From Haloprofundus halobius (lineage in GTDB: Archaea > Halobacteriota > Halobacteria > Halobacteriales > Haloferacaceae), in contig NZ_CP083666.1 in assembly GCF_020097835.1 (NCBI RefSeq), positions 620,001 to 684,000 of the forward strand: 64,000 nt of DNA. The letters run 5' to 3'. Position 1 is the first letter of the stretch. Every line of letters begins with the position of its first letter. The notes beneath the pieces are model-generated. The model ran no database searches and was not told the DNA's origin. It saw only the letters and a list, made by a program, of their open reading frames with translations. Position numbers and translations under genes: made by a program. This document shows, one piece after another, positions 47,280-56,541 of this stretch.

Positions 47280-49259
47280 TCACTTCCCCTCGAACTCGGG
47301 CTCTCGGTCGCTCGAAAAGGCCATCACTCCCTCCATCAGGTCGTCGGTGGTGAACAGGATGCCGAACGCCTGCGCTTCGACCTCCAGACCGGCCTCGGTG
47401 TCCTCCCAGCCGCGGTGCATCGCGCGCTTCGTGTAGCGTTGCGCGATTGGCGGGCCGCCCGCGAGCGACTGCGCGAGTTCCATCGCCTCGGCTTCGAGGT
47501 CGCCGTTGTCGACGACGCGGTTGAGGAAGCCGTAGTCGGCCATCGTCTCGGCGTCGTAGCGCTCGGCGGTGAAGATTATCTCCTTGGCGCGACCGGTGCC
47601 GACGATGCGCTGGAGACGGACGGTGCCGCCCCACCCCGGCAGGAGGCCGAGGTTGTGCTCGGGTTGGCCGAGTTCCGAGCGCTCGGTGGCGATGCGGAGG
47701 TCCGCGCACGCCGCGAGTTCCATCCCGCCACCGAGACAGAAGCCGTCGATGCCGACGACCACGGGCTTGTCGCACTCTTCGAGTTTGCCGAACGTCTGCT
47801 GGCCCTTCCGCGAGAGTTCGACCGCCGGGATCGGGTCCGCGCCGCCACCGGCCATGCTCGTCACGTCGGCTCCGGCCGAGAACGCTCGGTCACCAGCGCC
47901 GGTGAGCAGGATGGCGCGTACCTCGTCGTCATCGCTCAGCGCGTCGATGGCATCCGAGAGGTCGTCCATCAGGTCGGCGCTGATGGTGTTGAGACGGTGC
48001 GGTCGGTCGAGGACGACGTGAGCGACGGCGTCGTCGATTTCGACGCGGAGGTTGTCGAAGTCGAGGGCGTCCGACTTCTCGTCGCCCCCCTCACCGCCGT
48101 GGAATCCCTCGTCGGCTTCGGCGAGTTCGCGGAGATAGTCGACGACTTCGTAGCGCTCGGCACCGGTCTCGTCGCGGAGTTCGTCGAGCGTCTCGACGAG
48201 TGTCGCGAGTCCCGCGTCGTCGGCCATCTTCGCCGGACCGTCGGGGAAGCCGCCGCCGAGCATCACCGCGCGGTCGATGGCGTCGGCGTCGGCGACGTCC
48301 TTCTCGACGAGTGCGGCGACCTCGTTGGCCATCACGGCGAGCAGGCGGCGCTTCACGTCCTCGCGCGCGGCGTCCGTCGGTACGTCGACGCCGCCGTCGT
48401 CGTAGTCGTAGAAGCCCTCGCCTGTCTTCTTACCGAGGTTCTCGCTCTCGACTTTCTCCGCGAGGAGAGGACAGGGTTCGTAGGCGTCGCCGAGCACCTC
48501 GTGCATGTACTCGAGCACGTGGTAGCCGACGTCGATGCCGACCTGGTCGGCGAGTTCGAAGCTACCCATCGGGAGGCCGATGTCGAACTTCGTCGTGCTG
48601 TCGACCTCCTCGACGGTGGCGACGTCGTCGTGGACGATCCAGGCCGCCTCGTTCATCAGCGGGACGAGAATGCGGTTGACGATGAAGCCCGGACTGTCCT
48701 TGCGGACGCGGACGGGCGTTTTGCCCATCGACTCCGCGAGATCTTCCACGAGGTCCATCGTCTCGTCGGCGGTGTGCGCCCCAGCGATGACCTCGACCAG
48801 CGGCATTCGGACGGGTGGATTGAAGAAGTGCATCCCGCAGAACTGCTCGGGTCGCTCTGTCACTTCGGAGAGTTCCGTGATGGAGAGACTCGACGTGTTC
48901 GTCGCGAAGACGGTGTGGTCGGGCGCGGCCGCCTCCAGTTCCCCGTACACGTCCTTCTTTATCTCCATCTTCTCGGGGACGGCTTCGATGACCACGTCGG
49001 CGTCGGCGACGGCCTCGTCGAGGTCGACGACCGGCGTGACGCGTTCGAGCGCGGCGTCGGCCTCCTCCTCGCTCAACTGGTCCTTCTCGGCCAACTTGCC
49101 GAGGCTCCACTCTATCTGGTCGTAGCCGTTCTGGACGAACTCCTCGTTGATATCGCGCAGCACCACGCCGTAGCCCGCCAGCGCCGCGACTTCCGCGATG
49201 CCGTGGCCCATGTTCCCCGCGCCGAGAACCGTGATACTGTTGATGTCATCCAGCTCCAT
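47280..49259 (-). CDS. 3-hydroxyacyl-CoA dehydrogenase / enoyl-CoA hydratase fusion
   Basis: 659 residues from MELDDINSITVLGAGNMGHGIAEVAALAG, an NAD(H) Rossmann loop. Residues 1-290 are the 3-hydroxyacyl-CoA dehydrogenase (FATNTSSLSITELS, GMHFFNPPVRMPLVEVIAG, DSPGFIVNRILVPLMNEA), followed by its C-terminal domain. After an acidic linker near 390, residues 400-659 form an enoyl-CoA hydratase (DRAFSAGADVTSMAGG, GIDGFCLGGGMELAACADLRIA). It performs the hydration and oxidation steps of fatty-acid beta-oxidation or of a related butyrate/PHA route. Domain order is dehydrogenase first, the reverse of bacterial FadB and common in haloarchaea. Confidence 0.92.
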   Translation of the reverse strand: MELDDINSITVLGAGNMGHGIAEVAALAGYGVVLRDINEEFVQNGYDQIEWSLGKLAEKDQLSEEEADAALERVTPVVDLDEAVADADVVIEAVPEKMEIKKDVYGELEAAAPDHTVFATNTSSLSITELSEVTERPEQFCGMHFFNPPVRMPLVEVIAGAHTADETMDLVEDLAESMGKTPVRVRKDSPGFIVNRILVPLMNEAAWIVHDDVATVEEVDSTTKFDIGLPMGSFELADQVGIDVGYHVLEYMHEVLGDAYEPCPLLAEKVESENLGKKTGEGFYDYDDGGVDVPTDAAREDVKRRLLAVMANEVAALVEKDVADADAIDRAVMLGGGFPDGPAKMADDAGLATLVETLDELRDETGAERYEVVDYLRELAEADEGFHGGEGGDEKSDALDFDNLRVEIDDAVAHVVLDRPHRLNTISADLMDDLSDAIDALSDDDEVRAILLTGAGDRAFSAGADVTSMAGGGADPIPAVELSRKGQQTFGKLEECDKPVVVGIDGFCLGGGMELAACADLRIATERSELGQPEHNLGLLPGWGGTVRLQRIVGTGRAKEIIFTAERYDAETMADYGFLNRVVDNGDLEAEAMELAQSLAGGPPIAQRYTKRAMHRGWEDTEAGLEVEAQAFGILFTTDDLMEGVMAFSSDREPEFEGK

Positions 49260-49471
49260 GGCCGAACGCTCGGCTGCCGTCAGTTTCAACGTTTCCCTCG
49301 GACAGCCGAACAACTCGAATTTAGTTTATTTAGATGGTTCGTGAGGGATTCGACGCGAGGCCGACGCGCTCGGCGGAGGGCAGCGGGTCGACGGTCTCCG
49401 ACGCGCGGAATCGCCCGCGGAGTCGACGCGCGGTCCGTCGGTGAAGCTCGAAGAGACGCGCTGTGACGCAC

Positions 49472-50065
49472 TCAGGAGTCGGACTCGTACTCGGCCCAGA
49501 TGTACTTCGTCGCGACCGAGCGGTACGGACGCCACTGCTCGGCGACCTCGCGCATCTCGGCGCGCGTCATCTCCTCGCCGTCGCCGTACAGCAGCTCGAT
49601 ACCCCGACGAACCGCGAGGTCGCCGAGCGGCAAGATATCGTCGCGGTCGAGCACGAACAGGAGGTACATCTCCGCGGTCCACTCCCCGATACCCTTGATC
49701 TCGGTGAGTCGGTCGACGACCTCGTCGTCGGTGTACTCGGCCAGCGCCTCTCTCGTGAAATCGTGCTGCTGGAAGGCGCGGGCGGCGTTCCGGAGGTACT
49801 CGGTCTTCATCCGCGAGAGCCCGGCGTCGCGCAGCGCCTGCTCGTCCGCGTCGAGAACGGCTTCGGGCGTGACCTCGCCGTCCAGCAGGTCGAACACCCG
49901 CCCCCTGACGGCGGCCGCGCTCGCCGTGGAGAGCTGCTGGTTGATGATGGAGATGCAGAGCCGTTCGTACTCGGTCCAGTTCGGTTCGGAGTAGGGGTCG
50001 TGCCTGTCGATGAGTTCCGCCATTACTAGGTCTCGACGGAGGACGGACTCGGCCTCGTCTGTCAT
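49472..50065 (-). CDS. DNA-3-methyladenine glycosylase, AlkA-type HhH-GPD
   Basis: 197 residues from MTDEAESVLRRDLVMAELIDR. The helix-hairpin-helix LTEIKGIGEWTAEMYLLFVL and the downstream catalytic Asp in LPLGDLAVRRG identify the HhH-GPD superfamily; CISIINQQLSTASAAAVRGRV is the base-excision enzyme signature. It removes alkylated bases such as 3-methyladenine from DNA. There is no Fe-S cysteine cluster, in contrast to endonuclease III. Upstream in-frame Met extension rejected. Confidence 0.9.
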   Translation of the reverse strand: MTDEAESVLRRDLVMAELIDRHDPYSEPNWTEYERLCISIINQQLSTASAAAVRGRVFDLLDGEVTPEAVLDADEQALRDAGLSRMKTEYLRNAARAFQQHDFTREALAEYTDDEVVDRLTEIKGIGEWTAEMYLLFVLDRDDILPLGDLAVRRGIELLYGDGEEMTRAEMREVAEQWRPYRSVATKYIWAEYESDS

Positions 50066-50174
50066 GCTGTGAACGACGTAAGTCAGGGAGTGCGAAGGCA
50101 AATGCGTCTCGGTCGAACGCCGGGTGAGAGAGAAAACGGACAGCAGACCGCGACGGCGACGACGACCGACTCAG

Positions 50175-51536
50175 TTATTCGAGATACTCCTCTTCGCGTT
50201 CGGCGTCGTCTTTCGAATCGACATCGGCACGCCGACGGACGTCGACGCGGTAGTGTTCGAGGATGTCGCGGCCCAGGAGCAGCGGGTAGTCCATGTGACT
50301 GCGGTCCTCGACGCTCGCGGTAACCGTGTGCTGGTTGCCGCCGATACCGATAACCAGGTCGACGACCGGGCGTGCCTTCCCGCGCTTCATGCTCCCGGAT
50401 TTGACGCGCGTCATGCTCTTGATGGGTCCCGCACCGATTTCGGCGGCCAGCGACGTGTCGATGCTCGTCCGCGTCGCGCCCGTGTCGGACTTGGCGAGCG
50501 TCTGCGTCGACCCGCTGGTCCCGCTGACGACCACGTCCTCGATGTAGCCGATCATCGGTACCTCCTGGTTCTCCGGCGGTTCGATGCGCGGCATGCACGA
50601 CGGACGGGAGTCGTCGAGAGTGTTCGACAGTTCCTCGACGCGCGTGTCGTCGACGTCGCCGCCGGCACGTTCGATAGCCAGTTGCGCGATGTGCGGCGCG
50701 GGGCTCTTGCCGGTCGCCTTGTAGAGGCCTTTGAACCCGGCGGTCGGGTTCACTTCGAGGACATACCAGCCGTCGTTACCTTCGACGAGGTCGACGCCCG
50801 CGTAGTCGAGGCCGATGACTTCAGCCGCATAGAGCGCGGTTTCGGCCGCCTCGTCGGGCATTGTCTCGGTGGCGTTCTGCACGTCGCCGCCGAGGGCGAC
50901 GTTCGTCCGCCAGTCGCCCTCGGGCGCGTAGCGGTGCATCGCGCCGACGATCTCCTCGCCGACGACGTAGACGCGTAGGTCGCGGTGTCGGTCGCTGTCG
51001 CGCTCGATGAGTTCCTGCAGGAACGCCTGGCGGTTGCCGACCTTCGGGTTGACGGGTTCGGTGAGGTCGACCTTCCACGTGCCGCCGCCGTGGGTGCCGA
51101 TGGCGGTCTTGTAGACGCCGACGTCGCCGAAGCGCTCGCGGTCCTGGTTCAGTCGGTCGTTCGAGAGCGCGAGCAAGGCATCGGGAACCTGGATGTTCCA
51201 GTCGGCCAGCGTCGCCGCCGTCGCGAACTTGTGGATAGCCGTCAGCACCGCACCGGGTTCGTTCAGCATCGGCCGGACGCGGTTGAACGTCGCCGCCAAG
51301 CCGAGTCCTTCCGCGGGTTCTTCGGTATTCGAGAGCAGTAGTCGGTTCGCGATGATGTCGACGCCGGGTTCGATAGAGACCTCGCTGTCCTCGATGCTCA
51401 TCGCGGTGTTCTCGCGGCGGAGCCACACCGGCCGGTGACCGAGTTCCTCGATGGCGTTCAAAATCGCCTTGGTCTCCTTACTGTTGTGCAGCGAGAGAAC
51501 CCCGACACGCACCGCCTCGTCGTCTGAAAGTGCCAT
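50175..51536 (-). CDS. RimK-type ATP-grasp ligase fused to a retropepsin-like (RimB/DUF785) domain
   Basis: 453 residues from MALSDDEAVRVGVLSLHNSKETKAIL. Residues 1-300 form a RimK-like ATP-grasp (GVYKTAIGTHGGGTWKVDL, ERDSDRHRDLRVYVVGEEIVGAM, VIGLDYAGVDLVEGNDGWYVLEVNPTAGFKGL). Residues 315-435 have the aspartyl-protease-like SDTGATRTSIDTSLAAEIG and DYPLLLGRDILEHY of the RimB family. RimK adds Glu residues to proteins or cofactors and RimB is thought to cleave them, so the fusion joins tail-building and trimming. Divergent from a deacylase gene, which may complete the set. Confidence 0.85.
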   Translation of the reverse strand: MALSDDEAVRVGVLSLHNSKETKAILNAIEELGHRPVWLRRENTAMSIEDSEVSIEPGVDIIANRLLLSNTEEPAEGLGLAATFNRVRPMLNEPGAVLTAIHKFATAATLADWNIQVPDALLALSNDRLNQDRERFGDVGVYKTAIGTHGGGTWKVDLTEPVNPKVGNRQAFLQELIERDSDRHRDLRVYVVGEEIVGAMHRYAPEGDWRTNVALGGDVQNATETMPDEAAETALYAAEVIGLDYAGVDLVEGNDGWYVLEVNPTAGFKGLYKATGKSPAPHIAQLAIERAGGDVDDTRVEELSNTLDDSRPSCMPRIEPPENQEVPMIGYIEDVVVSGTSGSTQTLAKSDTGATRTSIDTSLAAEIGAGPIKSMTRVKSGSMKRGKARPVVDLVIGIGGNQHTVTASVEDRSHMDYPLLLGRDILEHYRVDVRRRADVDSKDDAEREEEYLE

Positions 51537-51722
51537 GTAGGCAGATATACCGGATGCAGTTTCAAAGATATGCCGGTCCGGACACCGCTCGACGCTCACA
51601 ACCGTGTAGCGCCGGCGCGTCCGCGTGACGGCGACGGTGCGGCGGTTTATATTCAAATCACCGACGTGTTATATGCGATTCCGTTGCAGGTGTTTATATA
51701 CGGGCCCGTCAGAGAGACGCCC
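51537..51722. promoter_or_regulatory. Divergent promoter region between the RimK fusion and the deacylase
   Basis: TTTATATA at 51693-51700 sits 23-30 bp ahead of the deacylase ATG, consistent with leaderless transcription. For the minus-strand gene a TATCTTTGAA element lies at 51561-51570, 25-34 bp ahead of its ATG. Two more TATA-like strings (GTTTATATTC near 51645 and GTGTTATATGC near 51667) suggest additional promoters. Coupled control of the two genes is plausible. Confidence 0.5.
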
Positions 51723-52748
51723 ATGAGCGACGACTCGGCCTTCACCTACAACGGGGGGAGGGTCGGCCCGGGCGAGACGCAGAACCTGCGGTACAGCGTG
51801 AGCGAGACGTATCTCGGCGACCCGGTTCGCATCCCGGTCACCATCGTCAACGGCGAGCGCGACGGCCCGACGGTGTTTCTCTCGGCGGCGGCGCACGGCG
51901 ACGAACTGAACGGCATCGAAGTGGTCAGAACCGTCGCCCACGGGTGGGACCACACCGACCTCCGCGGGACGCTCGTCTGCATGCCCGTACTGAACGTGCC
52001 GGGCTTTCTCGCCCAGCAGCGGTACCTCCCGATTCTCGACCGCGACCTGAACCGGTCGTTTCCGGGCTCGGAGAGTTCGACGAGCGCCAAGCGGATGGCC
52101 TACCAGATCTTCCGAAACTTCATCGAACCGTGCGACGTCGGACTCGACTTTCATACCTCCACGCGTGGCCGGACGAACATGCTCCACGTCCGCGGCAACC
52201 TCGCCGACGATGGCGTGAATCGACTCGCTCACGCGTTCGGGTCGAACGTCATCCTCGCCGGCGAGGGACCGGACGGGTCGCTCCGCGGGGAAGCGACACG
52301 AGCGGGCGTCCCGACGATTACGCTGGAGATGGGCGAGGCCCACCGGTTCCAGCGCGACCTCATTGACGAGGCGCTCGACGGCGTCCGGAGCGTCTTCGCG
52401 GAGTACGGCCTCGCGGAGACCGACACGGTCCGGTGGCCGGGGTGGCGGACGGTCATCACGGGCGACCGCGAGAAGACGTGGATTCGCGCCGACGCCGGCG
52501 GTATCGTCGACATGCACTACTCGCGGGGGGCGCTCGTCCACGAGGGCGACCGTATCTGCACCATCACGAACCCGTTTCTCGACGACAACGTCACCGTCGA
52601 AGCGCCCTTCACGGGTCTGCTCGTCGGTATTTTGGAGAATCCGGTGGTGTACCCGGGTAACCCTATCTGCCACCTCGTCGAACTGAGCACGTCCACGCGG
52701 CGGGTGCTCGAACGCCAGCAGTCGCCCGCCGCGGAAGCCGAGACGTAG
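51723..52748 (+). CDS. Succinylglutamate desuccinylase/aspartoacylase family protein (2)
   Basis: 341 residues from MSDDSAFTYNGGRV. Zinc ligands are in AAAHGDELNGIEVV and GLDFHTSTRGRTNM, the catalytic Glu probably in ITLEMGEAHRF, and DLNRSFPGSES is the Arg-binding motif. The C-terminal third forms a beta domain (GGIVDMHYSRGALVHEGDRICTITNPF). Association with RimK/RimB genes is known in bacteria and archaea, where it may remove or process a glutamate tail. Longer than copy 1 by 74 residues. Confidence 0.88.
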   Translation: MSDDSAFTYNGGRVGPGETQNLRYSVSETYLGDPVRIPVTIVNGERDGPTVFLSAAAHGDELNGIEVVRTVAHGWDHTDLRGTLVCMPVLNVPGFLAQQRYLPILDRDLNRSFPGSESSTSAKRMAYQIFRNFIEPCDVGLDFHTSTRGRTNMLHVRGNLADDGVNRLAHAFGSNVILAGEGPDGSLRGEATRAGVPTITLEMGEAHRFQRDLIDEALDGVRSVFAEYGLAETDTVRWPGWRTVITGDREKTWIRADAGGIVDMHYSRGALVHEGDRICTITNPFLDDNVTVEAPFTGLLVGILENPVVYPGNPICHLVELSTSTRRVLERQQSPAAEAET

Positions 52749-52796
52749 CGTTCGCGACGTGGTTCGTCTCGTTCGCGACGTGTTCGGTTTTCCCCC

Positions 52797-52814
52797 CGGA
52801 GACGTTTTTCTCCG
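52797..52814 (+). terminator. Terminator-like hairpin after the deacylase gene
   Basis: CGGAGA (52797-52802) and TCTCCG (52809-52814) form a perfect 6-bp stem whose loop is T-rich (CGTTTT). It lies 49 bp after the deacylase stop. The preceding 50 bp also contain CGTTCGCGACGTG twice as a direct repeat (52749-52761 and 52770-52782). Confidence 0.4.
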
Positions 52815-52871
52815 AGCTAGAAAGCGGCAAAACAGGGAGACCGCCCCGAGTCGACGAGCGGATACACGTAA

Positions 52872-52881
52872 CTTCTATAGC
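52872..52881 (+). promoter_or_regulatory. TATA-like element of the sdh operon
   Basis: CTTCTATAGC at 52872-52881, about 26-36 bp ahead of the sdhC start, consistent with a leaderless transcript. Confidence 0.4.
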
Positions 52882-52907
52882 ACCCCGGTTCTGAGACTCA
52901 CGGGAGT

Positions 52908-53300
52908 ATGAGCCAATCGTACAATCGAGGCCTCGTGGAGGACTTCGGCCGCTGGCGGGAGTTCTCGGCCGGCATGTGGGCCTGGATTTTCCACAAGTTC
53001 ACCGGATGGGTGCTGGTGGGCTACCTGTTCACCCACATCGCCGTTCTCTCGACGGCGTTGACGGGCGCGGGAGCGTACACCAACACCATCCAAGGGCTGG
53101 AGGCACTCCCTATCGTGCGCATCCTCGAAGTGGGGCTGCTCGCGGTGGCGGTGTTCCACATCCTCAACGGACTCCGACTGCTGTTCGTCGACCTCGGTGT
53201 CGGACTGGAGGCACAGGACAAGAGTTTCTACGCGTCGCTGGTGCTGACGGGCGCTATCGTCGTCGCGAGCATCCCCACGTTCGTCGCGGGGGCGTTCTGA
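52908..53300 (+). CDS. sdhC: Succinate dehydrogenase cytochrome b556 subunit (SdhC)
   Basis: 130 residues with three membrane helices. [29 protein letters not shown] has the HKxTG motif and a heme-ligand His; [20 protein letters not shown] gives the second helix with a His. SdhC anchors the dehydrogenase and carries quinone and heme b sites. First gene of sdhCDBA; one base separates its stop from sdhD. Confidence 0.93.
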   Translation: MSQSYNRGLVEDFGRWREFSAGMWAWIFHKFTGWVLVGYLFTHIAVLSTALTGAGAYTNTIQGLEALPIVRILEVGLLAVAVFHILNGLRLLFVDLGVGLEAQDKSFYASLVLTGAIVVASIPTFVAGAF

Positions 53301-53301
53301 G

Positions 53302-53673
53302 ATGGCCGAACGCTACTCCTCGTTCGAGCGCGGCGGCCGCCGCTGGCTGTGGCAGCGCATCACCGCGGCGTTTCTCGTCGTCGTGCTCGCGTTCCACTTC
53401 TTCCTCCTGCACTTCGTCAACCACGCCGACGAGGTGACGTTCGCCGCGAGTCAGGCACGGATGGAGACGCTGACGTACTTCTCGCTGATGATTCTGTTCC
53501 TCGTCACCGCGACGTTCCACGGCGTCAACGGCGTCTACAACGCGCTCGTCAACCAGGGACTGGAAGGCACGAAGCTGAGCGTCGTGAAGTGGACGCTCGT
53601 CGTCGCCAGCGCGGTTCTCATCGTCCAAGGCGTCCGGACCGCCCTCGCGTGGGCCGGAGGCATCCCACTCTAA
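53302..53673 (+). CDS. sdhD: Succinate dehydrogenase membrane anchor subunit (SdhD)
   Basis: 123 residues with three helices: WLWQRITAAFLVVVLAFHFFLLHFVNH, YFSLMILFLVTATFHGVNGVYNALVNQ and VVKWTLVVASAVLIVQGV. His residues in helices one and two are candidates for heme or quinone binding. It pairs with SdhC in the membrane. The next gene, sdhB, starts one base after the TAA. Confidence 0.92.
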   Translation: MAERYSSFERGGRRWLWQRITAAFLVVVLAFHFFLLHFVNHADEVTFAASQARMETLTYFSLMILFLVTATFHGVNGVYNALVNQGLEGTKLSVVKWTLVVASAVLIVQGVRTALAWAGGIPL

Positions 53674-53674
53674 C

Positions 53675-54571
53675 ATGAGCACGCAAGTACCCGAAACCCA
53701 AGAAACCGAAGAGTCGGAGGCGGAGACCGAAACGGAGTCGGTCCCCGTCGCACAACAGCAGCGTCAACAGCGGAAGACCGAGCGCCGTGAACGGGTGGCC
53801 GAACGCGAGCGCGAGCGGACCGAGGAGGAGGCCGCGAGCGACGAGAGTCGCTACCACCTGAAGGTGTTCCGCTACGACCCCGAAGTCGAAGGCAAACAGG
53901 AACCGCGGTTCGACGAGTTCCACGTCCCCTACCACAAGGGGATGACCGTCCTCGACGCGCTCATCTACGCGCGGGACCACTTCGACTCCTCGCTCACCTT
54001 CCGGCACTCGTGTCGACAGGCCATCTGCGGCTCCGACGCGATGTTCGTCAACGGGAGTCAGCGACTCTGCTGTAAGACGCAGCTATCGGACCTCGAACAG
54101 CCGGTGCGCGTCGAACCGCTGCCGTACCAGGAGGTCGTCAAGGACCTGGTCGTCGACATGGAACACTTCTACGACCAGATGGAGGCGGTCGAGCCGTACT
54201 TCCAGACGAACGACCTGCCCGACGGCGAACTCGAAGAGCAGCGCCAAACCCGCGAGAACCGCGAGAAAGTGAAGATGTCGACACGATGCATCTGGTGCGG
54301 TGCCTGTATGTCCTCGTGCAACATCGCGGCGGGCGACAACGAGTATCTCGGCCCGGCGGCCATCAACAAGGCGTACCGCTTCGCGATGGACGAACGCGAG
54401 GGCTCGGACATGAAAGAGCACCGCATGCGCATCCTCGAACAGGAACACGGCGTCTGGCGCTGTCAGACGCAGTTCTCCTGTACCGAGGTGTGCCCGAAAG
54501 ACATCCCGCTGACGGCGCACATCCAGGAACTCAAGCGAGAGGCCGTCAAGAACAACCTGAAGTTCTGGTAG
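53675..54571 (+). CDS. sdhB: Succinate dehydrogenase iron-sulfur subunit (SdhB)
   Basis: 298 residues, about 50 longer than bacterial SdhB because of a Glu/Thr/Arg-rich N-terminal extension (residues 1-55). Cluster ligands: SCRQAICGSDAMFV plus LCC ([2Fe-2S]), CIWCGACMSSC ([4Fe-4S]) and CQTQFSCTEVCPKDIPL ([3Fe-4S]). The pattern of electrons passing from FAD to quinone is standard. The acidic/charged extension is a haloarchaeal adaptation. Confidence 0.94.
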   Translation: MSTQVPETQETEESEAETETESVPVAQQQRQQRKTERRERVAERERERTEEEAASDESRYHLKVFRYDPEVEGKQEPRFDEFHVPYHKGMTVLDALIYARDHFDSSLTFRHSCRQAICGSDAMFVNGSQRLCCKTQLSDLEQPVRVEPLPYQEVVKDLVVDMEHFYDQMEAVEPYFQTNDLPDGELEEQRQTRENREKVKMSTRCIWCGACMSSCNIAAGDNEYLGPAAINKAYRFAMDEREGSDMKEHRMRILEQEHGVWRCQTQFSCTEVCPKDIPLTAHIQELKREAVKNNLKFW

Positions 54572-54616
54572 TGAACCTCAAGTTCACCCAGTCCTAACAA
54601 CGATCAGAAATCAGAT

Positions 54617-56470
54617 ATGTACGAACACGACGTAATCGTAGTCGGCGCGGGCGGCGCCGGTCTGCGCGCCGCCATCGCGGCGCAGGAAGAGGGGGCGGAC
54701 GTGGCTATCGTCTCGAAACTCCACCCCGTACGCAGTCACACCGGCGCGGCCGAAGGCGGCATCAACGCCGCGCTCCGCGACGGCGACTCGTGGGAGGACC
54801 ACGCGTACGACACCATGAAGGGGTCGGACTACCTCGGCGACGCCCCGGCCATCGAAACGCTCTGTCAGGACAGCCCGAAGGAGACCATCCAACTCGAACA
54901 CTGGGGGATGGCGTTCTCCCGGGACGACGACGGCCGCGTCAGCCAGCGGCCGTTCGGCGGCCTCTCGTTCCCGCGGACGACGTACGCGGGCGCGGAGACG
55001 GGCCACCAGTTGCTCCACACGATGTACGAGCAGCTCGTCAAGCGCGGCATCAAGGTGTACGACGAGTGGTACGTGCTCAACCTCGCCGTCTCCGACGAGG
55101 AGGTTCCCGAGGACCGCACCTGCCACGGCATCGTCGCCTACGACATCCAGTCGGGTGAGGTGTCGGGCTTCCGCGCCCGCAACGGCGTCATCCTCGCGAC
55201 CGGCGGCCCGGGCCAGGTGTACGACCACACGACCAACGCCGTCGCCAACACCGGCGACGGGGTGGCGATGGCCTACCGCGCGGGCGTCCCGATGGAGGAT
55301 ATGGAGTTCATCCAGTTCCACCCGACGACGCTGCCGTCGACGGGCGTTCTCATCACCGAGGGTGTCCGCGGTGAGGGCGGCATCCTCTACAACGAGAACG
55401 GCGAGCGGCTGATGTTCGAGTACGGCTACGCGAACAACGCCGGCGAACTCGCCTCCCGCGACGTGGTGTCGCGCGCCGAGTTGACCGAGATCAACGCCGG
55501 CCGCGGCATCGACGACGAGTACGTCCACCTCGACATGCGCCACCTCGGCGAGGAGCGCATCATCGACCGCCTCGAGAACATCGTCCACCTCTCGGAGGAC
55601 TTCGAGGGCGTCGATCCGCTCGAAGAGCCGATGCCGGTCAAGCCCGGCCAGCACTACGCCATGGGCGGCGTCGAGACCGACGAGAACGGCGAGACGTGCA
55701 TCACAGGACTCTACGCCGCCGGCGAGTGCGCCTGTGCCTCGGTTCACGGCTCGAACCGTCTCGGCGGCAACGCGCTCCCGGAACTCATCGTCTTCGGACG
55801 CCGCGCCGGCGCGCACGCCGCAGGCAAGGACCTCGGCACGGCCGAGATCACGACCGGCAAGCGCGGTGAGTGGGAAGCAGGCGAAGTCGACACGCCCGTC
55901 GCCCCCGGTGCGGTTCGAGGAACGGACGAGGACGCCGTCGCCGACGGCGGGAAAGCCCCTGACGGCGGTGCCGTCGCCGCGACCGGCGACGAAATCGTCA
56001 CTCGTGCCGTCGACGCCGAGAACCGCCGCATCGACCGCTTGATGACCAAAGAGGACGGTGTCCAGCACGCCGAGATTCGCTCGGAGGTCCAGAAGTCGAT
56101 GACGCGGCACGTCAACGTCTTCCGCGAGAAGGACGGCCTGAAGCAGGCGCTACGCGACCTCAGAGAGGCGCGCGAACGCTACACCGACGTGTACGTCAAC
56201 GACCCCTCGCGGACGTACAACACCGACCTCATCCAGACCATCGAGACGCGCAACATCCTCGACCTCGCGGAGGCCATCACGCTCGGTGCGCTCGCGCGAA
56301 ACGAGTTCCGCGGCGCGCACTGGCGTAAAGAGCACCAGGAGCGCGACGACGAGAACTGGCTGAAGCACACGATGCTGTCGTGGAACGACGGGTCGCCGGA
56401 ACTGTGGTACAAGCCGGTCATCCTCGAAGGCGAGGAGAAGACGTACGAACCGAAGATTCGCAGCTACTGA
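54617..56470 (+). CDS. sdhA: Succinate dehydrogenase flavoprotein subunit (SdhA)
   Basis: 617 residues, MYEHDVIVVGAGGAGLRAAIAAQEE with FAD attached at His in VRSHTGAAEGG. The substrate site shows QFHPTTLPSTGVLITEGVRGEGG and GQHYAMGGVETDENG. Between about residues 430 and 475 there is an Asp/Gly/Ala-rich loop, variable among haloarchaeal SdhA. It oxidises succinate to fumarate in the TCA cycle, feeding electrons to SdhB. Last gene of the operon, starting 45 bp after sdhB. Confidence 0.95.
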   Translation: MYEHDVIVVGAGGAGLRAAIAAQEEGADVAIVSKLHPVRSHTGAAEGGINAALRDGDSWEDHAYDTMKGSDYLGDAPAIETLCQDSPKETIQLEHWGMAFSRDDDGRVSQRPFGGLSFPRTTYAGAETGHQLLHTMYEQLVKRGIKVYDEWYVLNLAVSDEEVPEDRTCHGIVAYDIQSGEVSGFRARNGVILATGGPGQVYDHTTNAVANTGDGVAMAYRAGVPMEDMEFIQFHPTTLPSTGVLITEGVRGEGGILYNENGERLMFEYGYANNAGELASRDVVSRAELTEINAGRGIDDEYVHLDMRHLGEERIIDRLENIVHLSEDFEGVDPLEEPMPVKPGQHYAMGGVETDENGETCITGLYAAGECACASVHGSNRLGGNALPELIVFGRRAGAHAAGKDLGTAEITTGKRGEWEAGEVDTPVAPGAVRGTDEDAVADGGKAPDGGAVAATGDEIVTRAVDAENRRIDRLMTKEDGVQHAEIRSEVQKSMTRHVNVFREKDGLKQALRDLREARERYTDVYVNDPSRTYNTDLIQTIETRNILDLAEAITLGALARNEFRGAHWRKEHQERDDENWLKHTMLSWNDGSPELWYKPVILEGEEKTYEPKIRSY

Positions 56471-56541
56471 AGCGCCGTCTTTCCGTTTTTCGACGCCCGG
56501 TGACCAATGAGTATTAGCTTCCGTCGGTAGTAGTCCGACGT

